Below are positions 19,637 through 25,482 of a stretch of DNA of 25,482 nucleotides, piece by piece (position 1 is the stretch's first letter; each line of letters begins with the position of its first letter). Under the pieces are notes generated by a model. It worked only from the letters and a program-made list of their open reading frames with translations. It did no database searches and had not been told where the DNA came from. Location of the stretch: positions 1 through 25,482 of the forward strand of contig CAZPHN010000032.1 in assembly GCA_964586765.1 (NCBI GenBank), in the 5' to 3' direction. A program made the translations under genes and the position numbers. This DNA is from UBA3263 sp964586765 (GTDB taxonomy: Bacteria > Bacteroidota > Bacteroidia > Bacteroidales > Muribaculaceae).

Positions 19637-21955
19637 TTATTCCCTATAATAGACGCGACGCACTCTGGGCGATACCGAGGTAAGTACCTCGTAAGGTATC
19701 GTGGCGAGGGCGTCGCTCATCGTTTCGACGGGCAGATTGTCGCCGAAGAACTCCACTGAATCGCCCACCTTGGCGTTTGCTCCGGTTATGTCAATCATGC
19801 AGGCGTCCATGCAGATATTTCCAACAATAGGGCAGAGCACGCCATTTACCCAGACCACTCCCTTGCCGTTGCTAAGGTGGCGGTCAAGTCCGTCGGCGTA
19901 ACCGACGGGGACTGTGGCTATTATCGCGTCATGGTCAAGAATAGTCCGTCTGCCGTAACCGATTGAGGTTCCGGCAGTCCAGTTTTTGATGGATATAATG
20001 ATTGAACGCAGCGATGATACCTGACGCAAGTTTGCGGTTTCGGGAATTCCAAGGGTGTCAATGCCGTACAGACCTATACCAAGGCGAACCATCTCGAACT
20101 GCCACTGCGGGAAACGGGCTATGCCGGCAGAGTTGAGAATATGGCGCATGAACGGATAGCCGAGCCTGCGTTTCATCTCTTCACATATTTCCGTGAAAAG
20201 ATTGAGCTGCCCTAAGGTGTAGTCATCCATGTCGAGGCAGTCGGCTGTAGCCAGATGGGAGAAGACAGAGCGTACTTTAACCACGTTACTCTTGCTGAGG
20301 CTGCTGCAGAGTTCTTCTATGTTCTCTTTCAAGAAGCCGAGGCGGTGCATACCGGTGTCGAATTTTACGTGGATAGGGTAGTCTGCAATTCCTCGTTTGG
20401 CTCCTTCGCGAATAATCTCGTCGAGCATTTCGAAACTGAATACCTCCGGTTCCAAGCGATTGGCAAACAGTGAGTCATAGTCCGTAACTTTCGGATTTAG
20501 AGCCATTATGGGCATCGTAATGCCCGCGCGGCGCAGCTCCTCGCCCTCGTCGACAACTGCTACGGCTAAATAAGCCGCACCGTGGCTCTGGAGAGTGCGT
20601 GCCAGCTCGAATGCGCCCGCACCATAGCCGGAGGCTTTTACCATAGCTACCATGCCGGTTTCCGGACGTAACATGGCGCGATACTGATTGAAATTATGGA
20701 CTACGGCATCGAGGTTGACCTCAAGGACCGTTTCGTGATGGCGCGCCTGAAGGGTATCGGCAAACTGCGCTACGGCACCCCCTCGTTCCCCCTTGGCGAG
20801 AATAAGCTCGCGCGAGAAGTCGCTGATGGTCAATTCGCCAAGCATTTCCTCGCCCGAGTCAAAAAATCGGCTGTCAGACGGGAAAAGATGGCGGAAAGGC
20901 TTATACTCGGAACCTATGGCAATAACTCGCGATATGCCGGCAAGATTGACCATATCGGCAACGGCTCTTAAGTCGGCACTGCCTCTCAGTCGGTCAAGAA
21001 TCAGGGTCATAGAAAGACCGTCGGCACGTCGGCGACGCATAAAATCGATAGCCGATGGGAGCGAATGGGTGTCGCAACTGAAGCGGTCATCAATTATCAG
21101 ACAGTTGTTTACGCCTTGGCTTACATTGAGACGCGTTTCAAGAGGGCGCACTATTTCCGGCAGCAGTGGCTGATGGAGATAGCGCAAGGCTGCCTCCGAT
21201 ATAAGGCGGTCACGTTCAATCCAGTCAGCACATGGAGGAATAGCGACACTGATTTTAAGGACTGAGTCAGGAACAATATGCTCAACTTCCTCATTCAGTT
21301 CGGCAGGGTAGATAACTGCGCGTGCATTTGCCGCCAAGGTCAGTTTTTCGCGACATTTTTCATCAAATGACGCGAAACCGCCGCTATGGCGCGTTCGGTC
21401 AATACCGCTGACAATGACAAGATTAGGGCGGACAATGTTTTCGAGCACAGCCATTTCGCCACGCTCCGAGACTCCACATTCAATTACGGCATAACGTGCG
21501 CCTTCAGGCACTCCAAGTACTGACAATGGCACACCGATTCGGCTGTTGAAACTGCGCGGCGACCATCCGGTCAGAGCTATCTGTGCCAATGTTTCGGCTA
21601 CCCACTCCTTTATTATAGTCTTGCCTGCCGAGCCGCAAACGGCAATCACCTCCGTATCACGCAGTTTTTCGGCGCGATGGGCTGCTGCAAGCTGCTGAAG
21701 CGTTATGAGCGGCTCTCTTACAATGATGAATTCAGCGTCATCAGGGTTGACATCCGCCGGAATTCGCTCAACCACGAAGGCACGCACGCCTTTCGTTATC
21801 AGCTCGCTGATAAAATTATGACCGTCATTGGTCGGAGTCTTTAGGGCAAAGAAAATGGAATGGCGTCCGTCGGCAACGGAGCGCGAGTCGGTCAGCACGT
21901 CGGTGATGGCGTAACGGCTGATTATATCTTGGATTTTTTCGATTTCGTAGTTCAT
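19637..21955 (-). CDS. Bifunctional MurF (UDP-MurNAc-tripeptide:D-Ala-D-Ala ligase)-alanine racemase fusion
   Basis: A 772-aa two-domain cytoplasmic enzyme linking D-alanine supply to the last step of the soluble muropeptide, as known for Bacteroidetes. Residues 1-400 are MurF-like, with a P-loop around 107-113 (CGSAGKT, where GSNGKT is usual), SFNSRIGVPLSVL, and YAVIECGVSERGEM. Residues 410-772 are alanine racemase: PLP lysine K440 in MVKASGYG, R624 in EMVRLGIGLYG, catalytic Y667 in SIGYGRR, and VPVGYADG and NICMDACMIDI. The MurF half departs from its family where a DSYN-type motif is expected: it reads IIDDRFSCDTHSL (residues 287-299). The racemase half looks fully active. TAACTTTG (21973-21966, minus) lies so close to the ATG that the mRNA leader may be only a few bases. 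Confidence 0.93.
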   Translation of the reverse strand: MNYEIEKIQDIISRYAITDVLTDSRSVADGRHSIFFALKTPTNDGHNFISELITKGVRAFVVERIPADVNPDDAEFIIVREPLITLQQLAAAHRAEKLRDTEVIAVCGSAGKTIIKEWVAETLAQIALTGWSPRSFNSRIGVPLSVLGVPEGARYAVIECGVSERGEMAVLENIVRPNLVIVSGIDRTRHSGGFASFDEKCREKLTLAANARAVIYPAELNEEVEHIVPDSVLKISVAIPPCADWIERDRLISEAALRYLHQPLLPEIVRPLETRLNVSQGVNNCLIIDDRFSCDTHSLPSAIDFMRRRRADGLSMTLILDRLRGSADLRAVADMVNLAGISRVIAIGSEYKPFRHLFPSDSRFFDSGEEMLGELTISDFSRELILAKGERGGAVAQFADTLQARHHETVLEVNLDAVVHNFNQYRAMLRPETGMVAMVKASGYGAGAFELARTLQSHGAAYLAVAVVDEGEELRRAGITMPIMALNPKVTDYDSLFANRLEPEVFSFEMLDEIIREGAKRGIADYPIHVKFDTGMHRLGFLKENIEELCSSLSKSNVVKVRSVFSHLATADCLDMDDYTLGQLNLFTEICEEMKRRLGYPFMRHILNSAGIARFPQWQFEMVRLGIGLYGIDTLGIPETANLRQVSSLRSIIISIKNWTAGTSIGYGRRTILDHDAIIATVPVGYADGLDRHLSNGKGVVWVNGVLCPIVGNICMDACMIDITGANAKVGDSVEFFGDNLPVETMSDALATIPYEVLTSVSPRVRRVYYRE

Positions 21956-21965
21956 AATTTGTCTG

Positions 21966-22022
21966 CAAAGTTAATGAAAATGTTTTGACATTTTGCAGTT
22001 AGGCGAAAATTTCGTAACTTTG
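21966..22022. promoter_or_regulatory. Divergent promoters of murF-alr and the glycogen synthase gene
   Basis: Plus strand: TTG (21993-21995), a 19-bp spacer and TAACTTTG (22015-22022), 20 bp before the ATG of the glycogen synthase gene. Minus strand: TAACTTTG at 21973-21966 with no well-placed TTG. The transcription start predicted for murF-alr (about 21959) is only about four bases before its ATG at 21955. Confidence 0.75.
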
Positions 22023-22042
22023 CGGCTTGAAAAGTGAAATTT

Positions 22043-23725
22043 ATGACTAAAACCAATACCGAATCGCCCTCTCTGCTATTTGAAACCAGTTGGGAGGTAT
22101 GTAATAAAGTGGGAGGTATATATGCAGTGCTTTCTACCAAAGCGCGCACCCTCCAGTCACTTTATAAAGACAAGGTTATATTTGTTGGTCCGGACGTATG
22201 GACCGATGAGACTCCGTCTCCATACTTTACAGAAGTAGCATCCGTCCTGAAAGGATGGAAAAATAATACTGGACTGCCCGAAGGCGTCAGCGTCAGGGTA
22301 GGTCGGTGGAACGTTCCCGGACGTCCTATTGCCGTTCTTGTTAAATTTAACGCTATGTTTGACACTCTGCCGCAACTTTATGGCAGAATGTGGGAAGAAT
22401 ATGGCGTGGATTCTCTTCATGCCTACGGCGATTATCCCGAGGCATGCGCTTTTTCTCATGCTGCCGCCCTTGTAATAGAAAGTATCGCCCGATATAAAGG
22501 GTATGAGACAGGCGAGGGAGTCTTGGCTCACTTTGATGAATGGACCACAGGAATGGGATTGCTTCATGTCAAGAGCGAGCTTCCCGCTGCCGCAACCGTA
22601 TTTACGACCCATGCCACATGTATCGGTCGCTCTATTTGCGGTAACGGTAAAGAGCTTTACGCATATTTCGACGGATATAACGGAGACCAGATGGCACGTG
22701 AACTTAATATGGAGGCAAAACACTCTCTTGAAAAGACCGCTGCCCATCAGGCTGACTGTTTTACTACAGTCAGTGACGTAACTGCCCGTGAGTGTGAACA
22801 GCTGCTTGAAATCCGTCCTCATGTTACCCCTAACGGCTTTGAGAAGGATTTTGTGCCTAAAACCGCCAAGAAGATGGCTGAGGCGCGTGCCGTTGCCCGT
22901 AATGCAATGCTTAAAGTAGCAAATACGCTTACAGGAAAGAATCTTCCTGACGATACCTTCCTTGTTGCAACTTCAGGTCGCTGCGAATACCGTAATAAGG
23001 GCATAGACGTGTTCCTTGACTCATGCAATATTTTGCGTTATGAACTTACGCCGGAGGACCGTCCCGTGGTTTGTATGGTCATGGTGCCGGCATGGAGCCG
23101 CAAAGCGCGTCCCGAACTTATTGAGGCTACCGCGTCCAATGATTGTAATGGACTCCCAAATCCTGTAATTACACACGAACTTCATAATCCCGACTGTGAC
23201 CCCATAATCAACTCGATTTATCGTCTTGGGTTTAAGAACCATCCTGACGATAAGTTGCTTATGATTTATGTACCCTGTTACCTTGATGGCTCAGACGAAT
23301 TGTTTGGGGGCTTGACATATTATGATTTGCTTCCCGGACTGGACGCTACGGTATTCCCGAGTTATTATGAACCGTGGGGCTACACTCCGATGGAGTCAGT
23401 GGCTTTCGGCGTGCCGACCATCACTACATCACTCAGCGGTTTCGGTATGTGGGTTAACAATACATTTGGCGAAAATGCGTTTGCATTGAGCGGAGTGCAC
23501 GTCAGCGAGCGTAACGATGGCAATTATTCCGAGCTTTGCCGCTCGATAGCATCGCGTCTGGAAGAAATTCTTAGAGCCGATGAGAAAGCTATGTCCGCTC
23601 TTCGTTCAGCGGCATCAGCAACCGCCGACCGTGCTGAGTGGGCACATTTTATGGAATATTATCTCGTTGCCTATGCCGATGCAATGAAATCGGCGCGTCA
23701 ACGCATTAAAAATAATAAAAAATAA
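22043..23725 (+). CDS. Glycogen synthase, GT3 type
   Basis: A 560-aa cytoplasmic glycosyltransferase that elongates alpha-1,4-glucan from a nucleotide-glucose. The ATG at 22043 (MTKTNTESPSLLFETSWEVC) is preferred over an in-frame GTG at 22034. LLFETSWEVCNKVGGIYAVL carries the donor-binding K22 in the KVGG motif, as in the eukaryote-like GT3 synthases of Bacteroidetes. TTHATCIGRSI and VTPNGFEKDF follow, and the second Rossmann domain has PSYYEPWGYTPMESVAFGVP with the E-x7-E pair, near residue 440. The size (560 aa) is shorter than yeast and animal synthases (about 700), lacking their regulatory tails. Whether the donor is UDP- or ADP-glucose cannot be read. It has its own promoter and lies 21 bp before the phosphorylase gene, so synthesis and breakdown of glycogen share a transcript. 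Confidence 0.95.
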   Translation: MTKTNTESPSLLFETSWEVCNKVGGIYAVLSTKARTLQSLYKDKVIFVGPDVWTDETPSPYFTEVASVLKGWKNNTGLPEGVSVRVGRWNVPGRPIAVLVKFNAMFDTLPQLYGRMWEEYGVDSLHAYGDYPEACAFSHAAALVIESIARYKGYETGEGVLAHFDEWTTGMGLLHVKSELPAAATVFTTHATCIGRSICGNGKELYAYFDGYNGDQMARELNMEAKHSLEKTAAHQADCFTTVSDVTARECEQLLEIRPHVTPNGFEKDFVPKTAKKMAEARAVARNAMLKVANTLTGKNLPDDTFLVATSGRCEYRNKGIDVFLDSCNILRYELTPEDRPVVCMVMVPAWSRKARPELIEATASNDCNGLPNPVITHELHNPDCDPIINSIYRLGFKNHPDDKLLMIYVPCYLDGSDELFGGLTYYDLLPGLDATVFPSYYEPWGYTPMESVAFGVPTITTSLSGFGMWVNNTFGENAFALSGVHVSERNDGNYSELCRSIASRLEEILRADEKAMSALRSAASATADRAEWAHFMEYYLVAYADAMKSARQRIKNNKK

Positions 23726-23746
23726 AACCAATATTATAATCCTTTT

Positions 23747-25482
23747 ATGAAACTTCAAGTCAGCAACACTAACGCACCTCAGTGGCGTGATGTAACTGTC
23801 AAGACCAATCTTCCCGAGGAACTGAAACCTCTGGAATCCATGGCTCGCAACCTCTGGTGGGTGTGGAACAGTGACGGAAAGAACCTTTTCCGTGACCTCG
23901 ACCCCAACTTGTGGCGTAACACCGGTGAAAACCCCGTAATGCTTCTCGGTCGTCTTACTTCCGAGCGTCTGCAGGAAATTATTGCCGATGAAAGCCTCAT
24001 GGCACGCATTAAGAAGGCATATAAGCTCTTTAAGGAGTATATGGCAGTGCCGATGCGTACGGATATTCCCTCAGTTGCATATTTCTCAATGGAATATGGA
24101 CTCTGTAACGCACTGAAGATTTATTCCGGTGGTCTCGGCGTGCTTGCCGGCGACTATATTAAGGAAGCAAGTGACAGCCGTGTTCCCATGACTGCTGTCG
24201 GTTTCCTCTACCGTTATGGTTATTTCACCCAGAGCCTCAGCGTTGACGGTCAGCAGATTGCCAATTATGAGCCTCAGAACTTCAACCAGCTCCCTATTGA
24301 GCAGGTAATGAACGAGGACGGCACTCCTATGATTATTGAGGTTCCGTTCCCCACCAATATAGTATATAGCCACGTTTGGCGCGTCAATGTCGGTCGTATG
24401 AACCTCTATCTGATGGATACCGACTTTGACATGAACTCTGAGTTTGACCGTCCTATCACCCATCAGCTCTATGGTGGCGACTGGGAAAACCGTATCAAGC
24501 AGGAATACCTCCTTGGTATCGGCGGTATCATCATGCTCCGCAAACTCGGAATCAACACCGACCTCTATCATGCCAACGAAGGTCATGCCGCTCTGCTCAA
24601 CCTCCAGCGTCTGGTTGAATATATCACAGAAAAGAATGTTGATTTCAACGTAGCTCTTGAGCTTGTTCGCGCATCCAGCCTTTACACCGTTCATACTCCC
24701 GTGCCCGCCGGTCACGACTACTTTGACGAAGGTCTCGCCAACAAGTATCTGAGCCACTTCGCTCCCGTGCTTGGAATTTCTTGGCCCGAACTGATGAATA
24801 TGGGTCGCGAAAATCCCGACAGCGGCGAGAAGTTCTCAATGAGCGTATTCGCTCTCAATACCTGTCAGGAAGCCAACGGCGTTTCATGGCTCCACGGCGA
24901 AGTTTCAAAGAAAATGTTTGCCGGTGTTTGGAAAGGCTATGACTGGCGCGAAAGCCACGTAGGCTATGTTACCAACGGTGTGCATATGCCCACATGGGCA
25001 GCTTCCGAGTGGAAGGCTTTCTATGAAAAGAACCTTGGCGAGAAGCTATTTAGCCATCAGGCAGACCCCGAAGCTTGGCATAACATCTTCGATATGCCCG
25101 AACAGGCTATCTGGGACATGCGAGTTCAGATGAAGAATAAGTTCATCAACTTCGTTAAGCGTGATTTCAAGGCAAAATGGCTCGCAAATCAGGGTGACCC
25201 CGGTGCCGTTCTCGGTATTCTTGACCGTATCAACCCCAATGCGCTGATTATCGGTTTTGCCCGCCGTTTCGCAACTTATAAGCGCGCTCACCTGCTCTTC
25301 ACAGACCTTGACCGTCTTGCCAAGATTGTTAATAACGAAAAGTGTCCCGTACAGTTCGTATTCTCCGGTAAGGCTCACCCCGCCGATGGCGCAGGACAGG
25401 GTCTGATTAAGCGCATCATGGAAATCAGCCGTATGCCTCAGTTCCTCGGCAAGATTATCTTCCTTGAGGACTACAACATGAT
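23747..25482 (+). CDS. glgP: Alpha-glucan (glycogen) phosphorylase, partial at window end
   Basis: The first 578 codons of a GT35 phosphorylase that releases glucose-1-phosphate from glycogen or maltodextrin. It begins MKLQVSNTNAPQWRDVTVKT with the short-form alpha-glucan phosphorylase N-terminal domain (DUF3417 type: LKPLESMARNLWWVWN). Core motifs follow: VAYFSMEYGL, IYSGGLGVLAGDYIKEASD, HANEGHAALL, TVHTPVPAGHDYF and YVTNGVHMPTW, then IIGFARRFATYKRA and VFSGKAHPADGAGQ. The family is about 850 aa, so roughly 270 residues, including the PLP lysine, lie beyond the window. Codon use is strongly biased, as in highly expressed genes. It is in an operon with the GT3 synthase. Confidence 0.96.
   Translation, partial: MKLQVSNTNAPQWRDVTVKTNLPEELKPLESMARNLWWVWNSDGKNLFRDLDPNLWRNTGENPVMLLGRLTSERLQEIIADESLMARIKKAYKLFKEYMAVPMRTDIPSVAYFSMEYGLCNALKIYSGGLGVLAGDYIKEASDSRVPMTAVGFLYRYGYFTQSLSVDGQQIANYEPQNFNQLPIEQVMNEDGTPMIIEVPFPTNIVYSHVWRVNVGRMNLYLMDTDFDMNSEFDRPITHQLYGGDWENRIKQEYLLGIGGIIMLRKLGINTDLYHANEGHAALLNLQRLVEYITEKNVDFNVALELVRASSLYTVHTPVPAGHDYFDEGLANKYLSHFAPVLGISWPELMNMGRENPDSGEKFSMSVFALNTCQEANGVSWLHGEVSKKMFAGVWKGYDWRESHVGYVTNGVHMPTWAASEWKAFYEKNLGEKLFSHQADPEAWHNIFDMPEQAIWDMRVQMKNKFINFVKRDFKAKWLANQGDPGAVLGILDRINPNALIIGFARRFATYKRAHLLFTDLDRLAKIVNNEKCPVQFVFSGKAHPADGAGQGLIKRIMEISRMPQFLGKIIFLEDYNM

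Noticed and set aside
22157..22822. Minus-strand 221-codon frame in the glycogen synthase gene
   Set aside because: It is antisense to a well-supported gene and has no domain features.
24086..24757. Minus-strand 223-codon frame in the phosphorylase gene
   Set aside because: It is a shadow of a strongly codon-biased gene whose motifs read clearly on the plus strand.

Overview
The window looks like a chromosomal segment of a gut Bacteroidales bacterium, most likely in or near the Muribaculaceae; the family placement is an inference. Evidence: many promoters have the Bacteroidetes form (TTG about 19-20 bp before TAnnTTTG, usually TAACTTTG). There is a MurF-alanine racemase fusion, a GT3-type glycogen synthase next to an alpha-glucan phosphorylase, a BspA-like leucine-rich repeat protein with a type IX secretion tail, and a carboxypeptidase-regulatory-domain outer membrane barrel protein.

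Left chromosomal part (1-6720). A secreted LRR/Ig-like surface protein (minus strand) has a strong promoter and an unusually long leader of about 350 nt that folds into several hairpins. Upstream, also on the minus strand, lie htpG (Hsp90) and a PBP4-type D-Ala-D-Ala carboxypeptidase, 6 nt apart. A tRNA-Ala(GGC) with its own promoter follows on the plus strand.

Mobile element (6721-12026). A compact AT-rich element of about 5.3 kb is integrated at the 3' end of the tRNA. A 14-bp direct repeat of the tRNA end marks both borders, and the tRNA's probable original terminator now lies beyond the right border. Plus-strand content is a tyrosine recombinase, an 89-aa unknown protein, a free-standing long-hairpin RNA with seven nested helices, its own promoter and a T-run, and a zinc-ribbon membrane protein. 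Minus-strand content is two small winged-helix-like proteins in an operon, a block of three 28-bp dyads plus inverted repeats, a RuvC-like resolvase and a very acidic 35-aa protein. I see no relaxase, capsid or recognisable replicase. This element, especially its RNA and its dyad block, is the best candidate for something undescribed.

Right chromosomal part (12027-25482). A large outer membrane barrel protein and a TPR lipoprotein with a membrane segment and C-terminal HTH are on the minus strand. Then come a Y-family DNA polymerase with a shortened YolD-like partner, an HtrA protease with one PDZ domain, the convergent MurF-Alr fusion, and divergent from it the glycogen genes: a GT3 synthase and an alpha-glucan phosphorylase cut by the window end. 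All calls come from reading the sequence; no database search was possible.
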